The notes below the pieces were generated by a model. That model saw nothing but the letters and a program-made list of their open reading frames with translations, did not search any database and was not told where the DNA came from. A DNA stretch of 64,000 bases from Flavobacterium sp. Root935 (lineage in GTDB: Bacteria; Bacteroidota; Bacteroidia; Flavobacteriales; Flavobacteriaceae), in assembly GCF_001429295.1 (NCBI RefSeq), contig NZ_LMJL01000001.1, positions 79,678 through 143,677 of the forward strand, read 5' to 3'. Shown piece by piece: positions 26,231 to 34,732 of the stretch. The number at the start of each line of letters is the position of its first letter. Within the stretch, counting starts at the first letter, position 1. Position numbers and translations under genes: made by a program.

Positions 26231-27348
26231 CTAAACAAAAGTTTTTTAATTTCGGATTCAAAAAGTTCTAAAGTATAATACTGTGACCAATCCTGCGACA
26301 ATGTACTTTTTGACTTATAATTATTTTCGACAGCGATTAAATTCTCAATCTGCTTTACATCTTGATTTAAATCCATTTCTAGCAAAATACCTCTATTTCC
26401 AAAATCAAGCATAGAAGGAACGCATGAAACTTTACTTGCCACTGGAATACATCCCCAAAACATGGCTTCTGCAATAGCTTTTGGCCAGCCTTCACTTTTT
26501 GATGGCAATATTACAAAATGACTTTTCTGGTATGCTTCTTTGATAGTTTCTTTACTTTCATTTCCATGAAAAACAATAAAATCTTGAAGATGATTTTGTT
26601 GAACATAGTTTTGTAAATTTTCTTTTTCTGAACCTTCACCGTAAATATTCAAAATAACCTTTCTTTCTTTTTCAAGTAGCTTTTCAATTAGTTTTATTGC
26701 ATACAATGGATTTTTTCCTGAAACTAAACTTCCAACAAACATAAAATCTATTGATGATTTTAAACCTGTTTTGGTAATAATTTCTTTTTCCGACTCTGAG
26801 TAAGTTGCTGTAAAAAATGATTTTATATTTTTAGACTGCTTTTCCCAATCGCCATAAACCAATACCTGCATGTTTCGGGTTAAAAATGTATTATTAAGAA
26901 TCCATTTCTGAAGACGATATGAAAATGGCTGTTTACTTCTAGGATCCCAGTTACCAGCATATTTGGCTGTTTTTATTTTTTTTGGAAAAAATATTTGAGC
27001 CAGACAACCTATAAGCCCGACATTTCCCGGACAACGTAAATGAATATGATCTGATTCTTTCATTGCCCAAAAAATTTTCCAAAAAATAATCGGCAGTTTA
27101 AGTAAAGAAATCAAAGCATCAGATAACTTCTTAAAATTAAAGCTGGGAATCTCCCTAAAATCAATATTTTGAAAATTATAAAAAGTATCAACTTCCGTTA
27201 AGTTTCTCTTCGAGCTTAAAGGAGCGACAATAATTAATTCATCAATATATTTAAGCCAAATATTCATTTCACGAACATAAGGAGCATAGCCATATAGATT
27301 ATTGGCTTTCTCAATATGATCAACGTGAGTTATTATTAAAAACTTCAT
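26227..27348 (-). CDS. Glycosyltransferase family 4
   Basis: A 373-residue GT-B glycosyltransferase. FMFVGSLVSGKNP opens the nucleotide-sugar domain near 202, and the EX7E motif is Glu286/Glu294 in SEGWPKAIAE. The N-terminal domain is not close to a named subfamily. It overlaps the following GT4 gene by 4 nt, so the two are translationally coupled. Confidence 0.87.
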   Translation of the reverse strand: MKFLIITHVDHIEKANNLYGYAPYVREMNIWLKYIDELIIVAPLSSKRNLTEVDTFYNFQNIDFREIPSFNFKKLSDALISLLKLPIIFWKIFWAMKESDHIHLRCPGNVGLIGCLAQIFFPKKIKTAKYAGNWDPRSKQPFSYRLQKWILNNTFLTRNMQVLVYGDWEKQSKNIKSFFTATYSESEKEIITKTGLKSSIDFMFVGSLVSGKNPLYAIKLIEKLLEKERKVILNIYGEGSEKENLQNYVQQNHLQDFIVFHGNESKETIKEAYQKSHFVILPSKSEGWPKAIAEAMFWGCIPVASKVSCVPSMLDFGNRGILLEMDLNQDVKQIENLIAVENNYKSKSTLSQDWSQYYTLELFESEIKKLLFR

Positions 27349-27357
27349 TTATAAATC

Positions 27358-28353
27358 TTAAACGTTGGGTTTATTAAACAATAAACCTATTAGTCCAATA
27401 GTTCTTCCAAAAGATTCAGTAAATGCACTTTTTTTATTCTTTTCTGTTAGAGTGTTACTGAGACGAATTATTGTGAGTAAAATGGTAATGGCATTCCATT
27501 TATATCGTGCCAGTAAATTTGGTTTCGGATTCTTAATTCTCCAAACATACCATCCGTTTCTAACTACCATTTTCCCATATTTAAATAGATTTGGCCTACC
27601 TTCTGGAGCATGAAAATGACTTAATTTTACATTGGTATTAATTACATTTTTACCAAACTGTAAAGCTCTTAAACTAAAATCTGCATCTTCGTATAAACCA
27701 TATCCTTCAAAGAATTTTGAAAATTTAATTTTTTCAAAGACACTTTTTTTAAAAGCCATAGACATTCCAATTAGCAAGTCAACCTCATATGTTTTTCCTG
27801 TTAAAGGGAATCCACAAGTTCTTCCATGAGAGTATAAAGGCATTTTACCTGGTCCAAGGTTAGAAGCAAGACCAAGATAATTTCTAACAACATTTCTTAA
27901 GCCTTCCTTATAAAAATATCCTTCAAACAAATAAAACTTTTTACGGCTATAAGAATGATTTCTCTCTTGAATCTTCCATTTATTTTCATTAACTGCAACT
28001 CCTCCTACTCCAACAATTTCGTCATCACTTTGAAATGTTTTAATAATTTCTTCAAAATACTTAGGCTCTAAAATCGTATCATCATCTAGAAAACAAACAA
28101 TTTCAGATTGTGGATCAACTTTTGAAATTCCAAAATTACGTTGTTTAGTTAACCCTCTATCTTCATCTTTTACTCTAAAATATTTCAGGTTTTTAAAGTC
28201 ATGTCCCTTCAGAATAAATTCTGTTTTATCATTTAATGATCCGTCAATTACTAAAATTTCATCTGGATATTTATATTGAATACTTACCGATTCGAGTAAT
28301 TTAAATAAGGATTCAGCTCGCATGTAAGTACAGACAATTAACGAAACTTTCAT
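27358..28353 (-). CDS. Glycosyltransferase family 2
   Basis: A GT-A inverting-type glycosyltransferase of 331 aa. It has SLIVCTYMRAESL at the N-terminus, ILVIDGSLNDKT, a metal-binding FLDDDT (90-92) and a later EDADFSLRAL segment. A Cys/aromatic-rich middle stretch (about 130-190) is unusual and may form an acceptor pocket. It overlaps the upstream two-domain GT gene by 4 nt. Confidence 0.87.
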   Translation of the reverse strand: MKVSLIVCTYMRAESLFKLLESVSIQYKYPDEILVIDGSLNDKTEFILKGHDFKNLKYFRVKDEDRGLTKQRNFGISKVDPQSEIVCFLDDDTILEPKYFEEIIKTFQSDDEIVGVGGVAVNENKWKIQERNHSYSRKKFYLFEGYFYKEGLRNVVRNYLGLASNLGPGKMPLYSHGRTCGFPLTGKTYEVDLLIGMSMAFKKSVFEKIKFSKFFEGYGLYEDADFSLRALQFGKNVINTNVKLSHFHAPEGRPNLFKYGKMVVRNGWYVWRIKNPKPNLLARYKWNAITILLTIIRLSNTLTEKNKKSAFTESFGRTIGLIGLLFNKPNV

Positions 28354-29894
28354 TTTTGACTATTTAGTTTGTTGGCCCAATATAAACTTTTATTCCATTG
28401 CCTTTGATAATTAGCATAATATCTAAATGGGGTTTTAATTTTTTGAACACTGTAAAATTTAAAAAACAAAGTCGTTTTATAGCTGTTTAACTGCTCCTTT
28501 GTTAAATTTAAAAGATTATATAACATTACAGTCGGAGAAGGTTTTGGCTGTATTTTATCTTCTTGCCAAGGAAGAGTAAGTTTTCCTCTAAAACCGCCAA
28601 TCGGTGCTTTAAGATGAATTATTTCTGGCTTAGGCAAATAGGTAATGTCAAATCCTAAATTTCTGAGCTGCATTCCATAATCACTATCTTCACCATAACC
28701 AAATTCAAAATTAGTGTTATAAGAGATGTTTTCAATATTTTTCGTTTTTAAAATACTACATCCTGAGCCAAAACTAGTGAACTGAGATTTTTGTTTGTTT
28801 TTTTTACTTTGCGGGTAGTCAGACGCATAACATCCAAAAGTTACCTGTTCAAGACCTTCTTTTTTGATTAGTTCAAAAGCTTGCTTTAAAAAACCATAAT
28901 CAATTCTAATGTCATCATCAGCCATAAAAACCCATTCGCTAGTTACGTTTTTGAGAGCTAGATTTCGTGCATTACATGCACCTGTTTTGTGAGTAAAAAT
29001 ATGCTTGATAAAAAAAGGCCAACTTTCTTTTTCTACATAAGATAGATCCGAAACAGATTCATTAACAGGATTTTGTTCTACGATGATTACATTTTGCGGC
29101 AAAAAACTTTGTAATGATAAATCTTTTAAAAAATCATACAAATATTTTTTACGTCCGATTGTTGGAATTATAATATCTAAAGTTCCTTTTTCTATTACTT
29201 TTTTGCTTGATTGTATTTCAATTTGTTCTAATATACTGCTATCTAGATTTCTTTTTTTATAGAACAAACTAAATAAGAGAGGGAAAACTGTAAATTTTCG
29301 CTCATAAAGAAATAAATTCAAAAACAATAAAAAAACCCAGCTTGTTTTATAATGCTGTTTGACAAATCGAAATAAAAGAAATTTACTTTCACTTTGTTTT
29401 GATAATGACTCTGAAAACTCTTTTATTAACATTGGCTCTGAATAACAAAACAGCCCCAGAGGCATTGCTAATTTTGCAATTGAGTTTAAAAAATAATCAA
29501 AGTTTTTATCTTTTTGCACTTCATTTTTTAGCATCAATAAAATAGAAGCATGAACTCCCCCAACATGACTGCTCATTTGCCAAGTTGGATAATTTACCTT
29601 TTTATTGATGTTTAAAAAAGGTGATGTTTCAACATATCCAATCTCCTTTGATATAAAATAATTTGAAGACAAATTATACGATGCCATTATTTTTTCATGA
29701 TGAAAAATATTCTTAAATTCAAGAATATTAAGATTTGATCTGAATGAAATATGGCACCAAATAATCAAAGTTTGCGGAAATTTTTCTGCAAGCTCAATTA
29801 GATTTTCAGTAATACTATTCTTCTCAAAAGGTACTTTGGCGTCATTTGTTTCAACCTCAACAACCTTATTTTTTTGATGATAAACAATTATCAC
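28350..29894 (-). CDS. Two-domain glycosyltransferase, GT2 at C-terminus
   Basis: A 514-residue protein. Residues about 238-460 are a GT2 domain: DIIIPTIGRKKYL, KTGACNARNLAL, the metal site MADDDIR (326-328) and FGYGEDSDYGMQL. The first about 230 residues are a separate region with no family I recognise. It has an early IIWCHISF stretch, a QMSSHVGGVHASILLML helix and a hydrophobic segment at 185-215. It may be a second catalytic or membrane-association domain. It overlaps the downstream GT2 by 4 nt. Confidence 0.82.
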   Translation of the reverse strand: MIIVYHQKNKVVEVETNDAKVPFEKNSITENLIELAEKFPQTLIIWCHISFRSNLNILEFKNIFHHEKIMASYNLSSNYFISKEIGYVETSPFLNINKKVNYPTWQMSSHVGGVHASILLMLKNEVQKDKNFDYFLNSIAKLAMPLGLFCYSEPMLIKEFSESLSKQSESKFLLFRFVKQHYKTSWVFLLFLNLFLYERKFTVFPLLFSLFYKKRNLDSSILEQIEIQSSKKVIEKGTLDIIIPTIGRKKYLYDFLKDLSLQSFLPQNVIIVEQNPVNESVSDLSYVEKESWPFFIKHIFTHKTGACNARNLALKNVTSEWVFMADDDIRIDYGFLKQAFELIKKEGLEQVTFGCYASDYPQSKKNKQKSQFTSFGSGCSILKTKNIENISYNTNFEFGYGEDSDYGMQLRNLGFDITYLPKPEIIHLKAPIGGFRGKLTLPWQEDKIQPKPSPTVMLYNLLNLTKEQLNSYKTTLFFKFYSVQKIKTPFRYYANYQRQWNKSLYWANKLNSQK

Positions 29895-29898
29895 TTTT

Positions 29899-31065
29899 TT
29901 ATTTTTTTAAGTTTAATCTTTTTTGATAAAAGTTGATATTTTCAATCACAATATTATTTATATCAAATTTTTCTTCAACGTGTAATCTTGCTGACTTACC
30001 AAGTTGTTGAGCAAAGAGATTATCACTCAAAACTTTCTTTATTTTTTCTGCGTATAAATCATGGTTAGAAGGATGAACTAAAAAACCGCTTTCTTCGTTT
30101 ACAATAAGTTCTTGCGACCATCCAATATCACTATTAACAACTGCTTTTTGCATTGCCATAGATTCGATAGTTACCATTCCTAAAGTTTCAGCAAAGGTTG
30201 GAAACACACATACATTTGCTTTCTTAATATAATTTTGAATTTCACTGTATGGAATTTTACCTAAATAGGTTACATTTCTCAGATCCTCTTCAGTAAATAA
30301 GCTTTTCATCAAATCCCAAGTTGATTTTGAATTTGTTTTTAAGTCGAAAGAATCTCCGCCAATTAAAACTAATTTGGCATTTGGAAAATCTTCACGCACT
30401 TTATTAAAAATATGTGGAAGTTCTAGAACTCCTTTTTTCCTAATTAGAGTACCAGCATATAAAATCAAATCTTTTTCAAACTCTTCTGGTGTTTCATTTT
30501 CAAAATTTTGAAGATCCAAACCATAGTGAATCATCTTAATTTCTTTTCCTTTTATATTAAAAAGATCTTTCGAAACTTCTCCTGCAAATTTAGTTGGAGC
30601 AATAAATGCTTCTGCCCTATTTATCGCCAGTTTTTCAAACCAGAAATTCTTGCGTTTTTGTTTTCTGTTTTCTAAATGACAGAAATAGGCATCACTTCCA
30701 TGAAACCGAATTATCAAAGGAATTTTAAAATTCATAAAAGCTGTAATTCCTGTCCAATCAGGAGCTTCAATTATATTTATATTCTTTTCTTCAATAATTT
30801 TATTAATAAAATTTTCTATCTTTTTTCTATTGAAATAAAAATTAAAAAACCTGCCTTTTTTATTATCTAAACTGTAAATGGTAACATTTTCTTCTTCTAT
30901 AATAAATTTTTCTTTTTGCCCATATACAAAAACAGAAACTTGCACATTGGATTTTCTCAGTTTTTCAACTAAAGTATAAACGCTTGTACCTATTCCGCCA
31001 TCATGTCCGAAAGCTTTATGAGGATAGTGAGATACAATATAGGCAACATGTAAATTTGATTTCAT
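29899..31065 (-). CDS. Glycosyltransferase family 4
   Basis: A 388-residue GT-B enzyme beginning HVAYIVSHYPHKAFGHDGGIGTSVY, with the glycine-rich acceptor loop near 20-30. LYAGTLIRKKGVLEL starts the donor domain near 202, and the EX7E motif is Glu293/Glu301 in AETLGMVTIE. Coupled to the GT11 gene by a 4-nt overlap (ATGA). Confidence 0.88.
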   Translation of the reverse strand: MKSNLHVAYIVSHYPHKAFGHDGGIGTSVYTLVEKLRKSNVQVSVFVYGQKEKFIIEEENVTIYSLDNKKGRFFNFYFNRKKIENFINKIIEEKNINIIEAPDWTGITAFMNFKIPLIIRFHGSDAYFCHLENRKQKRKNFWFEKLAINRAEAFIAPTKFAGEVSKDLFNIKGKEIKMIHYGLDLQNFENETPEEFEKDLILYAGTLIRKKGVLELPHIFNKVREDFPNAKLVLIGGDSFDLKTNSKSTWDLMKSLFTEEDLRNVTYLGKIPYSEIQNYIKKANVCVFPTFAETLGMVTIESMAMQKAVVNSDIGWSQELIVNEESGFLVHPSNHDLYAEKIKKVLSDNLFAQQLGKSARLHVEEKFDINNIVIENINFYQKRLNLKK

Positions 31066-32384
31066 TTTTTTATATTCAATATTTTCTTTACGCTTCGTTT
31101 CAACTGATTTTCTTTTCTTTTTAGAAACCTTTTAAAACTAAATTCGTAGCCTCCTATGTTAAGAAATCTAAGCGCGGAGCAATATAGTAAAAGTTCATTT
31201 TTAACTAAACTTTCATTTGAATCTATAAGTTTAGTTTGTTTTAAATAAATCCCGCTATTATAATTTTCCTTTTCTTTATTATATTGAGGAAATGAAAAAA
31301 TTCTTGAGAAAAAACCAAAATCTTTCTGTACTGAATATTCGCTATAATTTAAAGCTTTCGAAACTTTAAAAGTTTTGATTATGTTAATAGTCACCAAAGT
31401 GATATTTGATTTTTTAATTTTTAGCCACGAAAAGTAAATTAAAACAGGAGATATAAAATAATCCTTATTTATTGCAAAAGTAATTTTTGGAGATTGAATA
31501 TTATCATCCGAGACAAACTCTGCGTCAAAATAATTGGATAAATATATTTTCAGCTCTTCCTTATTCCTAGCAGCATTAATAATGACTGCTAAATCTTTCA
31601 ATTGAATTTTTTGATCCAAATGATTGTATTTTATCCATCTTTCAGGATAATAGTCTTTGTCGTTTAGTTTTAGGCGTTTCTGTCCGTCAAAATTTTTTAA
31701 AGGTCGAATAATTTTTGAATCACTTTTCTCTCCCAGCCAGGCAGTCCACCACGAAAAAGTAGAATTACTAATTATAAAATCATTACACATAGTACCTAAA
31801 CAAAGTTGTTCTACTTCATTTAATCCATCTCCAAAAAAAGCATTCTCCAAAAATGAAAAATGATATTTGCAATAATTTATGTCATCACTCAAAATAATAA
31901 GATTGTAAGAATCCCATTCTGAAAAAAATTCAACTAAGCTATTTAGGTAATATTTTATTGGAGTTTGAAAATAATCTTTATGATCGACAAAGTCTCCTCT
32001 GCGTATAGATATCAAGATTGTACGTTTTTCAAAAGCTTTGTGATACAGTGAACTTATTTTTTCTACCAAAGAATCTGAAAACTCAAAATAATGTTTGGTT
32101 AGTTCTCTATCAAAATATTTTTCGGTTTGAAGCCATCCACTTAAATCATAGTTCTTAGCTTCAAAATTCCACTCATAATGATTGTATTCTTCTTCTTCAA
32201 AATTTACAAAATCTGTCAGATCAGATGCTAAAACAGGTAATTTATTTTTAAATGAGCTTTGATATTTCCAAAGTAAAAAAGAGAATTCGCGATTGTTTTT
32301 ATTCGCTAATCCAATTGTGGATGCAATTTGAAAAAGCTGATTCCCTAAATTTCCTTTTTTCCCTATTTTACTAAATGTTATCAT
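31062..32384 (-). CDS. GT11 (alpha-1,2-fucosyltransferase-like) protein with C-terminal extension
   Basis: The first about 255 residues match family GT11: GNLGNQLFQIA (11-21), a motif I region reading ISIRRGDFV (125-133), and ISNSTFSWWTAWLG (205-218). Motif I is usually HxRRxD, and here the His position appears to be Ser127. A further about 180 residues follow, which is long for GT11 (usually near 290 aa). That C-terminal part has no named family. A GDP-fucose donor would have to come from elsewhere, since no gmd/fcl gene is in view. Confidence 0.82.
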   Translation of the reverse strand: MITFSKIGKKGNLGNQLFQIASTIGLANKNNREFSFLLWKYQSSFKNKLPVLASDLTDFVNFEEEEYNHYEWNFEAKNYDLSGWLQTEKYFDRELTKHYFEFSDSLVEKISSLYHKAFEKRTILISIRRGDFVDHKDYFQTPIKYYLNSLVEFFSEWDSYNLIILSDDINYCKYHFSFLENAFFGDGLNEVEQLCLGTMCNDFIISNSTFSWWTAWLGEKSDSKIIRPLKNFDGQKRLKLNDKDYYPERWIKYNHLDQKIQLKDLAVIINAARNKEELKIYLSNYFDAEFVSDDNIQSPKITFAINKDYFISPVLIYFSWLKIKKSNITLVTINIIKTFKVSKALNYSEYSVQKDFGFFSRIFSFPQYNKEKENYNSGIYLKQTKLIDSNESLVKNELLLYCSALRFLNIGGYEFSFKRFLKRKENQLKRSVKKILNIKK

Positions 32385-32411
32385 TTACAGTAGTTTTCTA
32401 AAAAAGGAATT

Positions 32412-33293
32412 TTACTTCTTGAAAAAATCGTTAATTATTCTACCAGTAAATAATCTAGCGCCTTCACTTGTCATATGTCCACATGAAGAAAAGTATTTAT
32501 TTTCGACCACTACATTTTCATAATTGTGAATTTCAGGATAGGCTTTTTTTACTTTATCAAAATAATTCATTCCAACCAAATTTTCGCACATTGGTGTCAT
32601 AACTGCGATAAAATTGATGTTGTTTTTTTTACAAATATGCTTAATCTCCTCATAGTATTTATTATGAGGCAACGGATTTAGATTGACGATATTGTTCTTC
32701 ATATTTCCGTTTTTGTGCTTCTCTAACGGATAAAATCCTAAATTATCTAAAGCATTTGTTTTCTCATTTTCAGCGATTTTATAAACTTCACGGAAACCAA
32801 TTTTAGAATCGAATTTTATATATCTGTAAAAAGGGATATAGTATAACTCATTAAAATTTTCTTCTGTCAAAAAATGTTCTTTTATTGCATTTGAACAATG
32901 AATATACGGTAAAAATTTTGCAGCAACTCCTTCAGATTCTTGATCGTTTGAAAGATTAAGATCTGCCTCTAGAATTACATTTTTGATTTCGTATTTTCTT
33001 TCAATCATTAATTTTAACATCAATGAAGCTTCAAACAAATGTCCACCACTCATTCCATAATTAAAGGTCTTTAATCCTTTTTCTTCAAACATTTGTGATA
33101 CGAAATGATTATTAGCCCTTGAAGAGCCTAAAATAACGACATCATATTTTTCTTTTTTCGAATTTACTACGGCTTCGATTTTTCCTCTATTTTTTGACTG
33201 CATAAATACATAAGTATATAATCCGTCTAAAAGAACAGCAACCAAAATCGTTACAATTAAAATTTTGAATATATAGAGTAAAAACTTCTTCAT
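32412..33293 (-). CDS. SGNH-like accessory protein of the MBOAT acyltransferase
   Basis: A 293-residue protein with one N-terminal membrane helix (about 5-28) and an extracytoplasmic SGNH-like domain. VVILGSSRANNHF carries the block I Ser, NYGMSGGHLFEA resembles block II, and CGHMTSEGARLF near the C-terminus resembles block V with its His. The block V Asp seems replaced. It overlaps the MBOAT gene by 1 nt. Such pairs (compare AlgI with AlgJ/AlgX, or PatA/PatB) O-acylate extracellular polymers. Confidence 0.75.
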   Translation of the reverse strand: MKKFLLYIFKILIVTILVAVLLDGLYTYVFMQSKNRGKIEAVVNSKKEKYDVVILGSSRANNHFVSQMFEEKGLKTFNYGMSGGHLFEASLMLKLMIERKYEIKNVILEADLNLSNDQESEGVAAKFLPYIHCSNAIKEHFLTEENFNELYYIPFYRYIKFDSKIGFREVYKIAENEKTNALDNLGFYPLEKHKNGNMKNNIVNLNPLPHNKYYEEIKHICKKNNINFIAVMTPMCENLVGMNYFDKVKKAYPEIHNYENVVVENKYFSSCGHMTSEGARLFTGRIINDFFKK

Positions 33294-34726
33294 TAGAATT
33301 GAAAATAAATAAATTCTTTATAATCAGAATAAGTTCCAAAAGCGATAATGGCTAAAATTGCTAATGCCATTTTTAACAAGCTTCTTTTTCCTGAAATGGG
33401 TTCCACTTTCATTCTGTTATTCCATTCAACCAAAACAAATACACCAATCATTAATAATAATTCATAATTATAGCGCTCATTATCTAAATACTGAAAAGCA
33501 AAATCTCGACTGGTGAATATTCGTTTTAAATATAAAACAGCATCCGTAATTGTTTTTGCTCTAAAAAAGACCCAAGCAACGCAAGTCAATAAAAAAGTAG
33601 TAAGTATGCTGAATAATACTCTTATAGAATCTAGATTCCATTTTAAAACAACTGAATCTATATTGTTTCTATTGCTATTAGATAATAATAATGGAAGGAA
33701 ATAGACAGCATTAATAAATCCCCACACGATATAAGTCCAATTGGCTCCATGCCAAAAACCGCTGACAATAAAAATAATGAAAGTATTTCTTATTTTCATC
33801 CAAAGTCCGCCTTTACTTCCGCCCAGAGGAATGTATAAATAATCTCTAAACCAAGATGAAAGTGAAATATGCCAGCGACGCCAAAACTCTGCAATATCTC
33901 TTGAAAAATAAGGATAATTGAAGTTTCGCAATAAATCTAAGCCAAATAATTTAGAAACTCCGAGTGCTATATCTGAATATCCTGAAAAGTCTCCGTAAAT
34001 CTGAAAAGCAAAATAAATAGCTCCTAGAATTAGAGAAAATGAATTCATTGAAGGATAGTTGTCAAAAATAGCATTTGCATAAACTGCGCAAGTATCTGCT
34101 ATAACCACTTTTTTAACTAAACCCCAAATAATTTGATAAATTCCTTCTTTGGCTGTTTCATAGTTAAACTCTCTTTTAACTTTTACCTGAGGCAGTAAGT
34201 GAGTAGCTCTTTCTATAGGTCCTGCTACCAAAAGTGGAAAATAACTCACAAATAAGGAATAATCAACAAAGTTATATTCTGCTTTTATTCTTTTGTAATA
34301 AATATCTATAACATAAGATAATCCGTGGAAAGTATAAAATGAAATTCCGACAGGCAAAATTACATTTAATAAAATTGGACTTGCTTTGAAACCAAAAGCG
34401 GTAAACATTTCTGCAAAAGAATTTGCAAAGAAATTATAGTATTTAAAAATCCCTAAGAAACCTAAATTCACTAAAATACTAAGCCAAAACCAAAATTTCC
34501 GGCTTTTTTCTGAATTACTTTTTTCAATCTGAATTCCAGTGAAATAATCTAAAAAAGTAGAAAATACTAATAAGAAAAGAAATCTCCAGTCCCAGCAAGA
34601 ATAGAAGTAATAACTCGCAACAATTAATAAAGCATTTTGTGTGCTTTTGTTTTTATTGAATACAAACCAATAAAGAAAAAAAACTATTGGTAAAAATATG
34701 GCAAATGCCAAAGAATTAAAAAACAT
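33293..34726 (-). CDS. MBOAT family O-acyltransferase, AlgI-like
   Basis: A polytopic membrane-bound O-acyltransferase of 477 aa. It has FSGYSDIALGVSKLFG, FWRRWHISLSSWFRDYLYIPLGG and the catalytic-His segment GFWHGANWTYIVWG (near residue 330), all AlgI/DltB-family hallmarks. It moves acyl groups, usually acetyl, across the membrane for a periplasmic partner, here most likely the SGNH-like protein encoded next. Six nt downstream of the unassigned 465-aa gene. Confidence 0.9.
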   Translation of the reverse strand: MFFNSLAFAIFLPIVFFLYWFVFNKNKSTQNALLIVASYYFYSCWDWRFLFLLVFSTFLDYFTGIQIEKSNSEKSRKFWFWLSILVNLGFLGIFKYYNFFANSFAEMFTAFGFKASPILLNVILPVGISFYTFHGLSYVIDIYYKRIKAEYNFVDYSLFVSYFPLLVAGPIERATHLLPQVKVKREFNYETAKEGIYQIIWGLVKKVVIADTCAVYANAIFDNYPSMNSFSLILGAIYFAFQIYGDFSGYSDIALGVSKLFGLDLLRNFNYPYFSRDIAEFWRRWHISLSSWFRDYLYIPLGGSKGGLWMKIRNTFIIFIVSGFWHGANWTYIVWGFINAVYFLPLLLSNSNRNNIDSVVLKWNLDSIRVLFSILTTFLLTCVAWVFFRAKTITDAVLYLKRIFTSRDFAFQYLDNERYNYELLLMIGVFVLVEWNNRMKVEPISGKRSLLKMALAILAIIAFGTYSDYKEFIYFQF

Positions 34727-34732
34727 AAAATA

